A stretch of DNA of 64,000 bases from Pseudomonas quebecensis. GTDB taxonomy: Bacteria; Pseudomonadota; Gammaproteobacteria; Pseudomonadales; Pseudomonadaceae. The notes under the pieces were generated by a model, which was not told the DNA's origin, searched no databases, and saw nothing but the letters and a program-made list of their open reading frames with translations. The translations under genes were made by a program, and so were the position numbers. Below, piece by piece: positions 1 to 11,678 of the stretch. The stretch is taken from the NCBI RefSeq assembly GCF_026410085.1, contig NZ_CP112866.1:4215001-4279000 (forward strand), read 5' to 3'. Every line of letters starts with the position of its first letter. The stretch's first letter is position 1.

Positions 1-615
1 CTGCTCACCAGCGGTGCCACCGGCATTCTGTGCGTCGGTTTGCTGTGGCTGACCTGGATGCTGCGTCGCGAGCTGCGACGGCGCTATCGCGCGGAGCGAG
101 TGCTGTCAGAACTGGCAGCCACCGACCCCCTGACCGGCCTGGCCAACCGCCGCGTCCTGGACGAACGCCTGCGCCAGGAATGGGACCGCGCCCAACGCTC
201 GACCGAAGCGCTGACCCTGCTGATGATTGACGTAGACCACTTCAAAGCCTTCAACGACCGCCACGGTCACAGCGGCGGCGACGAGGCCTTGCGCGCCGTG
301 GCCCAGGTCATCGGCGACAATATCCGCCGCCCGGCTGACCTCGCGGCGCGCTACGGCGGTGAAGAATTCGCGGTGGTGCTGCCCCATACCGACGCCAAGG
401 GCGCGATGGTCATCGCCGAGCACATCCGCAGCAGCGTCGAACGCTTGCCACGGGCGGCAGGCAGCGAAGGGCCGATTACCGTGAGTATCGGCATGAGTAC
501 CTGGGACAAACGCAACCGCCAATCCCTGGAAGCGCTGCTGCTTAGTGCGGACCAGGCGTTGTATGAGGCCAAGCATGGCGGACGTAATCGTATAGTCGAT
601 GCAATCCGCCATTGA
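1..615 (+). CDS. GGDEF diguanylate cyclase, 3' part only
   Basis: The reading frame is open from base 1, so the start lies upstream of the window. The visible 204 residues begin with a hydrophobic stretch (LLTSGATGILCVGLLWLTWM), probably the last membrane segment, then a short charged linker and a complete GGDEF domain. The active-site motif reads GGEEF, and an RxxD inhibitory site (RPAD) lies exactly five residues before it, so the enzyme should both make cyclic di-GMP and be product-inhibited. The DPLTGLANRR and DHFKAFND motifs fit nucleotide and metal binding. It is probably a membrane-anchored cyclase; the sensory part is not visible. Confidence 0.93.
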   Translation: MLTSGATGILCVGLLWLTWMLRRELRRRYRAERVLSELAATDPLTGLANRRVLDERLRQEWDRAQRSTEALTLLMIDVDHFKAFNDRHGHSGGDEALRAVAQVIGDNIRRPADLAARYGGEEFAVVLPHTDAKGAMVIAEHIRSSVERLPRAAGSEGPITVSIGMSTWDKRNRQSLEALLLSADQALYEAKHGGRNRIVDAIRH

Positions 616-678
616 GACGATCGCGCGCAGTGAGCGCAGAAAGCTTTATCGACGTCCGTAGAGTATTGGCTGACTCAC

Positions 679-1692
679 TTACAATTTACCTGTCTTATCA
701 TCTTTTTTGACGGCCGCCTCCATGTAGCTATCCGAGAAAAAGTGCCTCGCAACTTTTATCTCAGGACGATACAAGCCGTTAATCAACTTATTCATATGTT
801 CTTCCCCTGTGCCCGCCAGCAGACGTTTACTTGATTCCGGCGGTAACTTGCGCAGATCCTTGATAATCGACAGTCCGATTCCCGCTTTCATGTCATCCCC
901 GGAAAATACGGTCTGGAAAGGTTCCAGCTTTCGCCTGGAAATATCCTTAAATTCGCCTTGCGTCAGCGGTTCGATATGTCGTTCAAGATACGGTGTTTGC
1001 GCAAACCTCATTTCTACCAAACTCACCCACGCAGCATCCTTGAACGCCGGGCTTTCAAAGTCAAAACGAAAGGTAGTTCCGCCAAAACGACTGCTTGGTT
1101 TTTTTGGCTCGCCTCCCGCTTCCAAGGCAAAAAATACAAAATCGTCATTGCCGAGAATCTTAATATCTTCTTGGGGAGAGTTCTCCGTGTTAAAAATGAT
1201 ATTACGATCAATCAATTTTTGACGTGAAAACAAGCCGACGCTACCATCGTCGCGTTTTACCGGAGCTCCAGTACTATGCGTCGCATATAACGAACTTTCG
1301 AAATAGTTATTCAAAAATTGCTTCTCATCCGGAGTTAGTGCACCCAACTCATTTCGAAGATTGCGCAGGTTAGTCTTAGAAAGACCATCGACATAAGTTT
1401 TTTCCGAAGAGACAGGAACGGTGTTCCATAGCGTTCCATTTTTTATCATCCGCTCGTGGGACTTCCCGCTGATAAATTGGCGTATTCCTTTGGTTATCTG
1501 GCGAGCGGCTACATCTTCATTCATGGTAGGCCGGTCGCTTGATGAATAAGGTTTAGCGATACCGTTACCGATTCCCACGTCTGCTTTCGCAAACACACGT
1601 TCTATATGATTACCCTGCAAAACGCCTTCATTTCCGGCGTGTTTAGCATAATCAATCAAACCAGGGGTCTTGATCTGGCTGATACTAGGCAT
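679..1692 (-). CDS. putative type III effector with OspC/CopC-like ADP-riboxanase domain
   Basis: A 337-residue protein from ATG 1692 (a GTG at 1704 would add four residues). Several blocks resemble the N-terminal catalytic region of Shigella OspC proteins as I remember it: LTPDEKQFLNN (about 119-129), DDFVFFALE (183-191), DMKAGIGLSIIKDLRK (267-282) and YRPEIKVARHF (308-318); OspC3 has FVFFGVE, DMKLGLGLYLIDFIRK and QPEYHIPR at matching places. That family transfers ADP-ribose to arginine (ADP-riboxanation) on caspases. Glu311 in the RPE block is my candidate catalytic residue, not verified. The protein ends 26 residues later, so the ankyrin repeats of OspC are absent. It overlaps a CesT-like chaperone gene by 8 bp, is AT-richer than the flanks and has a Ser/Thr/Ile-rich N-terminus typical of secreted effectors. 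The family call is from memory; the delivery system is not in the window. Confidence 0.7.
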   Translation of the reverse strand: MPSISQIKTPGLIDYAKHAGNEGVLQGNHIERVFAKADVGIGNGIAKPYSSSDRPTMNEDVAARQITKGIRQFISGKSHERMIKNGTLWNTVPVSSEKTYVDGLSKTNLRNLRNELGALTPDEKQFLNNYFESSLYATHSTGAPVKRDDGSVGLFSRQKLIDRNIIFNTENSPQEDIKILGNDDFVFFALEAGGEPKKPSSRFGGTTFRFDFESPAFKDAAWVSLVEMRFAQTPYLERHIEPLTQGEFKDISRRKLEPFQTVFSGDDMKAGIGLSIIKDLRKLPPESSKRLLAGTGEEHMNKLINGLYRPEIKVARHFFSDSYMEAAVKKDDKTGKL

Positions 1693-2158
1693 AGTGAGCA
1701 CCACTGAGACGAAGGAATTGATGATGGGCCGGGGCAGGTATAACCCGAGCTGAATTCAGAGTGCGTGTGTCAAACATATATGAACTTTCCAAAACCCAAT
1801 CGATAAGGGCATTCAACTTCTCGCTAAGTCGTTTAGGCGACACATCACCCTCTACAATATGGCTCATTGCCAACAGCGCTGTGGATGCACTATTGAATCC
1901 GACCACAGGGATATGTTCGTGCAAGAAACCCATCTGACGTTCAAATAGCAAGCGGTACCAGCTGTCCATTTCCAAACCATCTATCGCAACATGGGGAAAT
2001 TCGCAAATCAGGCTGATACATCCTTGAGCCCGATTATCATAAATCGCCAACTTCATGCCTTCTATCTTCATTTGGCACATCTGGCACTCATCAAACTTAA
2101 GATCAGGCAGACCAATCTGATCACCGAACAGCTTTAAAACAGCGTCATTTTTTTTCAT
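1685..2158 (-). CDS. putative CesT-family type III secretion chaperone
   Basis: A 157-residue acidic protein. The pattern near the N-terminus, LFGDQIGLPDLKFDE followed by CQMKIEGMKLAIYDN and ISLICEF, matches the alpha-beta-beta fold signature of class I (CesT/Tir type) chaperones, which hold effectors in a secretion-competent state in the cytoplasm. The position fits: the gene sits directly upstream of the OspC-like ORF and overlaps it by 8 bp, the usual arrangement of a cognate chaperone and effector. The C-terminal ~30 residues (after TRTLNSARVI) look unstructured and exceed the usual 130-140 residue length. The start overlaps the stop of the upstream small ORF (ATGA), suggesting translational coupling. 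Confidence 0.65.
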   Translation of the reverse strand: MKKNDAVLKLFGDQIGLPDLKFDECQMCQMKIEGMKLAIYDNRAQGCISLICEFPHVAIDGLEMDSWYRLLFERQMGFLHEHIPVVGFNSASTALLAMSHIVEGDVSPKRLSEKLNALIDWVLESSYMFDTRTLNSARVIPAPAHHQFLRLSGAHYA

Positions 2159-2439
2159 ACTCTACAAACTCCAGCCAAAGCACGAAACTCATAGCGTACA
2201 ACCCACTGCGCCAATAATGCCGAGTAACTACCGACAAAAATATCGATACCAACAGCCTTGAAAATAGAAAACATAGTCATAACTCCGAAACTGGCCAACA
2301 TCATTATCAGAGCATCCATGCCAAGCTTCGGAGGAAACACTACACTAGGAACTCTCAAATTCCGACTCAGGAAAAATGTAAAATCTTTGCCAGAAAATTC
2401 TATAACGCTGAATGGAACGTATCCTTTCTGAATAACCAC
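2155..2439 (-). CDS. small hypothetical protein, possible membrane segment, start uncertain
   Basis: An open frame ends at 2155, overlapping the chaperone start as ATGA. The frame is open back into lpxC, but a gene of the accessory block should start after the lpxC terminator (2459-2486); the first usable codon after it is GTG 2439, giving 94 residues, and an ATG near 2301 would give about 49. Neither has a strong Shine-Dalgarno sequence. The C-terminal half is hydrophobic (MDALIMMLASFGVMTMFSIF) and could be one membrane helix. I do not recognise it. It may be the first gene of the effector operon or a remnant. Confidence 0.35.
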   Translation of the reverse strand: MVIQKGYVPFSVIEFSGKDFTFFLSRNLRVPSVVFPPKLGMDALIMMLASFGVMTMFSIFKAVGIDIFVGSYSALLAQWVVRYEFRALAGVCRV

Positions 2440-2458
2440 CCAGGTTTTTACGAGACGA

Positions 2459-2486
2459 AAAAAGGCCACCCGAAGGTAGCCTTTAA
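2459..2486 (-). terminator. rho-independent terminator after lpxC
   Basis: On the minus strand, AAAGGCTACC, a TTCG tetraloop and GGTGGCCTTT form a hairpin followed by T residues, about 25 bases past the lpxC stop. It closes the dcw transcription unit and marks the boundary with the AT-rich accessory block. Confidence 0.88.
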
Positions 2487-2510
2487 AAACTAAAGAAAGA
2501 GAGTTGTTAC

Positions 2511-3458
<948 letters not shown>

Positions 3459-3534
3459 TCAACAAAGGCTGGCGATAATAGCAGACCAGACCTTTGCTGA
3501 ACACCAATCACCTTCATAGCCCTGATACATTCCA

Positions 3535-4731
3535 TTAATCGGCCTGACGACGCAGGAATGCCGGGATGTCCAGGTAGTCCAGGTCATCTTGCGGATTCGG
3601 GCTACGGGACGCTGCAGCACCGGCCTGAGCCTGGTTGCGCATCACAGTCGGACGATCCAGGTCGCGGTAGTTCACCGACGGCAGCTCCTGACGCGCAGGG
3701 GCTGGAGCGGCGGTGGCCTGACTGGCCTGGCTACCGTGCAGGGTATTGTCGATCACCTTCACAGGCTTCTCGATCTTGGCACCCAGGCCGGTGGCAACTA
3801 CGGTGACATGCAGCTCATCGCGCATATCCGGATCGATAACGGTACCGACCTTGACCATGGCGTGCTCGGAAGCGAAGGCTTCGATGATGCTACCCACGTC
3901 GGAGTACTCACCCAGGGACAGGTCAGGACCGGCGGTGATGTTCACCAGAATGCCGCGTGCGCCTTGCAGGTTCACGTCTTCGAGCAGCGGGTTGCGGATG
4001 GCCGCTTCGGTGGCTTCGCGTGCACGGTTCGGACCGCTGGCGCAGCCGGTACCCATCATCGCCATGCCCATTTCGCTCATCACGGTACGTACGTCGGCAA
4101 AGTCGACGTTGATCATGCCTGGGCGCTTGATGATGTCGGAGATACCGCGAACGGCACCGGCCAGTACGTCGTCAGCCTTGGCGAAGGCGGACAGCAGGCT
4201 CGCGTCCTTGCCCAGGATGGTCAGCAGCTTCTCGTTGGGAATGGTGATCAACGAGTCGACGCTTTCAGACAGCAGACGGATACCTTCGTCGGCGATCTGC
4301 ATACGCTTGCGGCCTTCGAACGGGAACGGACGGGTCACAACTGCAACCGTCAGAATCCCCATTTCCTTGGCCACTTCGGCAATGATCGGCGCTGCACCGG
4401 TACCGGTACCGCCGCCCATGCCAGTGGTGATGAACACCATGTTGGTGCCCTGCAGCACTTCGGCAATACGCTCGCGGTCTTCCAGGGCGGCTTGACGGCC
4501 GACTTCCGGATTGGCGCCGGCGCCGAGGCCTTTGGTCACCGCGGTGCCCAATTGCAGGATGGTGCGCGCGCCGATGCTTTTCAGCGCCTGGGCATCAGTG
4601 TTGGCGCAGATGAATTCAACGCCTTCAATGTTGCTCTTGACCATATGGTTGACAGCGTTGCCGCCGCCACCGCCGACACCGATCACTTTGATGACCGGGC
4701 TGGCGGGGATGTTGTCTACGAGTTCGAACAT
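3535..4731 (-). CDS. ftsZ: cell division protein FtsZ
   Basis: A 398-residue tubulin-like GTPase that polymerises into the Z ring. GVGGGGGNAVNHM near the N-terminus and the tubulin signature GGGTGTGAAPIIAE (about 104-117) form the GTP pocket; NVDFADVRTVM is the T7 synergy loop region. A variable Pro/Ala-rich linker (about 318-375) is followed by the conserved C-terminal peptide LDYLDIPAFLRRQ, which binds FtsA and ZipA. A purine-rich GAGAGGGAAC precedes the ATG. It lies 117 bp after ftsA, a gap containing repeat-like sequence. Confidence 0.99.
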   Translation of the reverse strand: MFELVDNIPASPVIKVIGVGGGGGNAVNHMVKSNIEGVEFICANTDAQALKSIGARTILQLGTAVTKGLGAGANPEVGRQAALEDRERIAEVLQGTNMVFITTGMGGGTGTGAAPIIAEVAKEMGILTVAVVTRPFPFEGRKRMQIADEGIRLLSESVDSLITIPNEKLLTILGKDASLLSAFAKADDVLAGAVRGISDIIKRPGMINVDFADVRTVMSEMGMAMMGTGCASGPNRAREATEAAIRNPLLEDVNLQGARGILVNITAGPDLSLGEYSDVGSIIEAFASEHAMVKVGTVIDPDMRDELHVTVVATGLGAKIEKPVKVIDNTLHGSQASQATAAPAPARQELPSVNYRDLDRPTVMRNQAQAGAAASRSPNPQDDLDYLDIPAFLRRQAD

Positions 4732-4781
4732 GTTCCCTCTCCTTTCATTTTCTCTAGTTTTTTCGCCTACTGCTTTACAGC

Positions 4782-4848
4782 AGCTCCAAGTTGCAAGCCA
4801 TGAGCTGCAAACTTGAAGCTTGTAACTTGTCGCTTGAAGCCAACTTCG
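4782..4848. repeat. GCTTGCAAGCT-like repetitive spacer between ftsA and ftsZ
   Basis: The ftsA-ftsZ gap holds degenerate interleaved copies and inversions of an AGCTTGCAACTTG-like word (CCAAGTTGCAAGCC, GAGCTGCAAACTTGAAGC, TTGTAACTTGTCGCTTGAAG). It is low in complexity and self-complementary, so it could fold in the transcript just upstream of the ftsZ ribosome binding site. Similar runs occur between genes in fluorescent pseudomonads; the role is unknown. Confidence 0.55.
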
Positions 4849-6111
4849 TCAGAAGTTCCCTTTTACCCAAGCCTGCAACCGCTCGAACAACGGCGCCTTG
4901 GCCTCGTCGTCGCTGCGGTAGCTGTCACGGTTGCTCGGGCCCGACAGGGAAATGCCGTCGGTCTGCTTTTGCAGTCCGTACAACAGCAAGCCCACACCGG
5001 TGGAATAAATCGGGTTGCGCACCACGTCGCCCAGGCCCTTCACGCCATGAGGCACGCCCAGACGCACCGGCATATGGAAGATCTCCTCGGCCAGTTCGAC
5101 CGCGCCTTCCATCTTCGAGGTGCCACCGGTCAGCACGATGCCGGCCGGGATCAAATCTTCGTAGCCGCTGCGGCGCAGCTCAGCCTGGATCAGGGTGAAC
5201 AGTTCGTCGTAGCGTGGCTCGACCACTTCGGCCAGGGCCTGGCGCGACAGTTCGCGCGGTGGACGATCGCCCACGCTCGGCACCTTGATGGTTTCGCCGG
5301 CGCCGGCCAGTTTGGCCAGGGCGCAGGCGTAACGGATCTTGATTTCTTCGGCGTACTGAGTCGGCGTGCGCAGTGCCATGGCAATGTCGTTGGTGACCTG
5401 GTCGCCGGCAATCGGGATCACGGCCGTGTGACGGATCGCACCTTCGGTGAAGATCGCGATATCGGTGGTGCCGCCGCCGATATCCACCAGGCACACGCCC
5501 AGTTCTTTTTCGTCGTCGGTCAGCACCGAGTAGGCCGAGGCCAGTTGCTCGAGGATGATGTCATCGATTTCCAGGCCGCAACGGCGCACGCACTTCTCAA
5601 TGTTCTGCGCGGCGTTAACCGCACAAGTCACCACATGGACCTTGGCTTCCAGACGTACGCCCGACATGCCCAGCGGCTCGCGAACGCCTTCCTGGTTATC
5701 GATCACGTAATCCTGCGGCAGGGTGTGCAGCACGCGCTGGTCAGCCGGGATCGCCACGGCCTGGGCGGCATCAAGCACGCGCTCCAGGTCGGCCGAGCTG
5801 ACTTCGCGGTCGCGGATCGCCACGATGCCGTGGGAGTTCAGGCTGCGGATATGGTTGCCGGCCACGCCGACGAACGCCGAGTGGATCCGGCAACCGGCCA
5901 TCAGCTGCGCTTCTTCGATGGCGCGCTGGATCGATTGCACGGTGGACTCGATGTTGACCACCACGCCCTTCTTCAGGCCCCGGGACGGATGCGTGCCAAT
6001 ACCGACGATTTCGATCGCGCCGTCTTCCCCGACCTCGCCCACCAGCGCCACCACCTTGGAGGTGCCGATATCGAGACCGACGATCATTTTGCCGCTTTGC
6101 ACGTTTGCCAT
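4849..6111 (-). CDS. ftsA: cell division protein FtsA
   Basis: A 420-residue actin-like ATPase that tethers FtsZ to the membrane and recruits late division proteins. The phosphate 1 motif is VGLDIGTSKV near the N-terminus, phosphate 2 is VDIGGGTTD (about 203-211) and the adenosine motif is IVLTGGTSKMEG (about 334-345). The C-terminal ERLQAWVKGNF is the amphipathic membrane-targeting helix. It lies 15 bp after the ftsQ stop. Confidence 0.99.
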   Translation of the reverse strand: MANVQSGKMIVGLDIGTSKVVALVGEVGEDGAIEIVGIGTHPSRGLKKGVVVNIESTVQSIQRAIEEAQLMAGCRIHSAFVGVAGNHIRSLNSHGIVAIRDREVSSADLERVLDAAQAVAIPADQRVLHTLPQDYVIDNQEGVREPLGMSGVRLEAKVHVVTCAVNAAQNIEKCVRRCGLEIDDIILEQLASAYSVLTDDEKELGVCLVDIGGGTTDIAIFTEGAIRHTAVIPIAGDQVTNDIAMALRTPTQYAEEIKIRYACALAKLAGAGETIKVPSVGDRPPRELSRQALAEVVEPRYDELFTLIQAELRRSGYEDLIPAGIVLTGGTSKMEGAVELAEEIFHMPVRLGVPHGVKGLGDVVRNPIYSTGVGLLLYGLQKQTDGISLSGPSNRDSYRSDDEAKAPLFERLQAWVKGNF

Positions 6112-6126
6112 GGGTCCTGCCTCTTC

Positions 6127-6996
6127 TTAATTCTTCGCGACAGCGGGTTGCGCTGACGTGGGCGCAGCCGGTTCACGCCAGCCGACGGCAAGGCCGTTGG
6201 CGTAACGCAGGTCGACGCTCGCAATGTTCGTAATCTGTTCTTTCAAGGTTTTGTCGTAGATGGCAATAAAGCGGCGCATCTTCTCCACCAAGCGGTCGCG
6301 TCCCAGCAACAATTGGATGCCCGGGCCGGAACTGCCTGCCCCGGTTGTCAAAAACCAGCTGCCCCGTTCACGCAGTTCCAGGCGTGCAATGGAGAAGCCC
6401 AGTGGCCGCAGCATCTGGCTCAAGGCCTGGTACTGCTGCATCACTTGCTGCTGCGCCCGCTGCGGCCCGAACAGCTGCGGCAGGTGCTCGTAGTTGGCCA
6501 GCTCACGCGGGGTGAATGCCTGGCCCTGGTTGTTCAACAGCGCCTCGTCGCCCCAACGGGCCACCGGCAGTTGTTCTTCCAGGCGGATCGTCACCTGGTC
6601 AGGCCATACACGCCGCACTTCGGCATGAGCGATCCAAGGCATCTGCTCCAGCTCCCGGCGCATGCCGGCCAGGTCAATGGTGAAGAAGCTTGCCGCCAGG
6701 AACGGACCGATGCGCTGCTGCACCGCCTGCTGGCTGATGTAGCTCAGGTCGCCCTGCACGCTGATTTTGGTAATCGGGCGGTCGGCGTATGGCAATAGAC
6801 GCTGCGCGCCTTCGTAAGTGCCGAAGCCCAACACCACCAGCAACACCGGCCAGAACAGCGCCTTGAGGAAACCGAAATTGGCTTTCGGCAGGCGCGCCGA
6901 CATCGGCTCTTTAGCCACCATGCGACTGGCACCCCGGGGCACCGGCTTGCGGCTCGGTGCGTGTGGGGGCTGATGACGAAGCGATGCGCCTTTCAT
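6127..6996 (-). CDS. ftsQ: cell division protein FtsQ
   Basis: A 289-residue bitopic protein of the FtsQLB complex. The ATG at 6996 (MKGASLRHQ) is preferred: it has an AGAGG motif upstream and follows the ddlB stop by 4 bp, while the longer frame would run into ddlB. A basic cytoplasmic N-terminus is followed by a transmembrane helix ([18 protein letters not shown], about 50-70), a POTRA domain starting at [11 protein letters not shown] and the beta domain that binds FtsB and FtsL in the periplasm. Confidence 0.97.
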   Translation of the reverse strand: MKGASLRHQPPHAPSRKPVPRGASRMVAKEPMSARLPKANFGFLKALFWPVLLVVLGFGTYEGAQRLLPYADRPITKISVQGDLSYISQQAVQQRIGPFLAASFFTIDLAGMRRELEQMPWIAHAEVRRVWPDQVTIRLEEQLPVARWGDEALLNNQGQAFTPRELANYEHLPQLFGPQRAQQQVMQQYQALSQMLRPLGFSIARLELRERGSWFLTTGAGSSGPGIQLLLGRDRLVEKMRRFIAIYDKTLKEQITNIASVDLRYANGLAVGWREPAAPTSAQPAVAKN

Positions 6997-7000
6997 GGAG

Positions 7001-9394
<2,394 letters not shown>

Positions 9395-9402
<8 letters not shown>

Positions 9403-10465
9403 GGGCCACCTCCAGGCAGATATCGACCACGGTGCGGGTTGCTTCAGGTTTGGCCAGGCGGCTTGCGGTGCTCGCCATGCTGTTGAGTCGTTCCGGTTGC
9501 ATCAAAACCTCGGTCAGGCGTGCGGCCAAATCGGCGGCGCCAGTCGTTCTTTGCGGCAGCAGGAAGGCAGCGCCCTCCCCGGCCAAATATTCGGCGTTGC
9601 GGGTCTGGTGATCGTCGATCGCATGGGGCAAAGGCACCAGCAAGGACGGCAGACCGGCGGCGGCCAGTTCACTGACGGTCAGCGCGCCAGCGCGACAGAC
9701 CACCAGGTCGGCCCAGCCATAGGCTTGGGCCATGTCTTTGATGAAAGGCTGTACGTTGGCCTCCACACCGGCTTCGCGGTAACGCGCAGCGGTGACTTCA
9801 TCGTGGTTTTTGCCGGCCTGGTGGAAGATCTCCGGACGCAGGTCCAACGGCAGTTGCGCCACGGCTTCGGGCAGCAATTTGTTCAGCGGTTCAGCGCCCA
9901 GGCTTCCGCCCAGGATCAACAGGTGCGCCTTGCGCCCGGCCAATGCAGCGCGGGCGATGCCCATGAACAATTCGGTGCGCACCGGGTTGCCGGTGGTGCG
10001 ACGTTTGCTCGACAAGCCAAAGGTGTTCGGGAACGCTTCACATACCCGCGCGGCCAGCGGCACCAACAGACGGTTGGCGGTGCCGGCCACGGCATTCTGT
10101 TCGTGCACGATCACCGGCACACCGGCCAGCCTGGCCGCAACGCCGCCGGGGCCGGTCACGTAACCGCCAAAGCCGAGCACACACACTGGCTTCAACTCAC
10201 GAATGACCTTGCGCGCCTGCCACACCGCTTTGAGCAACACAAACGGCGCCTTGAGCAGCGACAACTTGCCCTTGCCACGCAGGCCGGTGACGTTGATCAG
10301 GTGCAGCGGTAATCCGGCGTTTGGCACCAGTTCATTCTCGATGCCGCGCGGCGTACCCAGCCAGTGCACGCTGTAGCCACGGTTCTGGAATTCCCGCGCA
10401 CACGCCAGGGCAGGGAACACGTGCCCCCCGGTGCCGCCTGCCATGATCAGCACATTAGCGCCCAT
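9395..10465 (-). CDS. murG: lipid II synthase (UDP-GlcNAc transferase) MurG
   Basis: A 356-residue GT-B glycosyltransferase that adds GlcNAc to lipid I on the inner membrane face. The glycine-rich [12 protein letters not shown] motif lies at the N-terminus; [11 protein letters not shown] (about 99-109) is the second G loop, and [18 protein letters not shown] with [14 protein letters not shown] form the UDP-GlcNAc pocket. It overlaps ftsW by 11 bp. Confidence 0.98.
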
Positions 10466-11678
10466 GGGTCGGCTCCTCGGCGAAGTCGCTTTCGCTGAAT
10501 TCCATCTCTTCGCTGCCCAGGTGGGTGCGACTCTCCCACTCGATGCGCAGCAACAGGCCCAGGCAGATGCAGCAAATCACCAACGAACTGCCACCGTAAC
10601 TGAGGAATGGCAGGGTCAGCCCCTTGGTCGGCAGACGCCCGACATTCACTCCGACGTTGATAAGGAACTGACCGATCCAAAGGAATGCCAGCCCGTAAGC
10701 CACGTAGGCGGCAAAGAACTGCTTGGCTTTCTCGGCCCATAGGCCTATGTAAAGGGCCCTCACGCAGACGAACACAAAGAGCGCTACCGTGCACAGCGAG
10801 CCCACGACACCCAGCTCTTCGGCAAGCACCGAGAATACGAAGTCAGTATGGGCTTCAGGCAGGTAGAACTGTTTCTGCACGCTGTTGCCCAGCCCGACAC
10901 CGAACCAGCCGCCTCGACCAAAAGCAATCAGCGCCTGGGTCAACTGGTAACCGGCACCAAACTGATCGGACCAGGGATCGGTGAAGGTAATCAAGCGTGC
11001 CATCCGATAGGGTTGCGCCAGAACCAGCAGATAAACCGCAACAACCGCCAGCACCACCATCAACGCGAATCGCAACAGCCCAACACCGCCAAGAAACAGC
11101 ATCGCCGCCGCCGCGCCCATCATTACTACCGTTGCGCCAAAATCCGGCTCCATCAGCAACAGACCGGCCATGGGTAGCAGCACGATGAATGGCTTGAAGA
11201 ACCCCATCCAACTCTCGCGCACTTCCTTCTGACGTCGCACCAGATAGCCAGCCAGGTAGATCACCACGAACACCTTGGCGATTTCCGATGGCTGCACGTT
11301 GAACGCGCCGAAACCGATCCAGCGCATCGAGCCGTTCACCTCGCGACCGATGCCCGGCAGGATCACCATCACCAGCAAGCCGAACGCGCCGATCAGCATC
11401 AACCAGCCCAGGCGCTGCCAAGTGGCGATGGGGATCATCATGGTCACAATGCAGGAACCGATACCGATCAGCAGATACACCAGGTGACGGATCATCATGT
11501 ACAGCGTATTGCCCGATTGCACGGCAGCCACTTCGGAAGAGGCCGAGGTAATCATCACCAGGCCCAGGCCCAGCAGCGCCAGACCGGCGGCGAGCATTGC
11601 GAAGTCAAGGTCGATACCGCGCCCGGTAATAATCGGCGACGGGTACGGCTTGATGATGTTTCTCAGGTTCAGATTCAT
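10455..11678 (-). CDS. ftsW: SEDS peptidoglycan polymerase FtsW
   Basis: A 407-residue polytopic membrane protein with about ten hydrophobic helices. FtsW polymerises septal glycan strands together with FtsI. FAMLAAGLALLGLGLVMITS is the first helix; QPSEIAKVFVV and the later GLTLPFLSYGGSSL are SEDS signatures, the latter near the C-terminus. The start overlaps the murD stop (ATGA). The C-terminal tail is acidic and cytoplasmic. Confidence 0.98.
   Translation of the reverse strand: MNLNLRNIIKPYPSPIITGRGIDLDFAMLAAGLALLGLGLVMITSASSEVAAVQSGNTLYMMIRHLVYLLIGIGSCIVTMMIPIATWQRLGWLMLIGAFGLLVMVILPGIGREVNGSMRWIGFGAFNVQPSEIAKVFVVIYLAGYLVRRQKEVRESWMGFFKPFIVLLPMAGLLLMEPDFGATVVMMGAAAAMLFLGGVGLLRFALMVVLAVVAVYLLVLAQPYRMARLITFTDPWSDQFGAGYQLTQALIAFGRGGWFGVGLGNSVQKQFYLPEAHTDFVFSVLAEELGVVGSLCTVALFVFVCVRALYIGLWAEKAKQFFAAYVAYGLAFLWIGQFLINVGVNVGRLPTKGLTLPFLSYGGSSLVICCICLGLLLRIEWESRTHLGSEEMEFSESDFAEEPTHGR

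Noticed and set aside
2155..2510. HrpL-type or ExsA-type promoter upstream of the effector operon.
   Set aside because: No GGAACC-N15/16-CCAC box or clear ExsA box was found on the minus strand; the regulator remains unknown.
4813..6156. Long plus-strand ORF (447 codons) opposite ftsA, and others opposite murC (7924-9486), ftsI (17425-18810) and rsmC (40104-42068).
   Set aside because: They are antisense shadows of well-identified genes, caused by high third-position GC; their translations are rich in His/Gln/Arg/Gly without domains.
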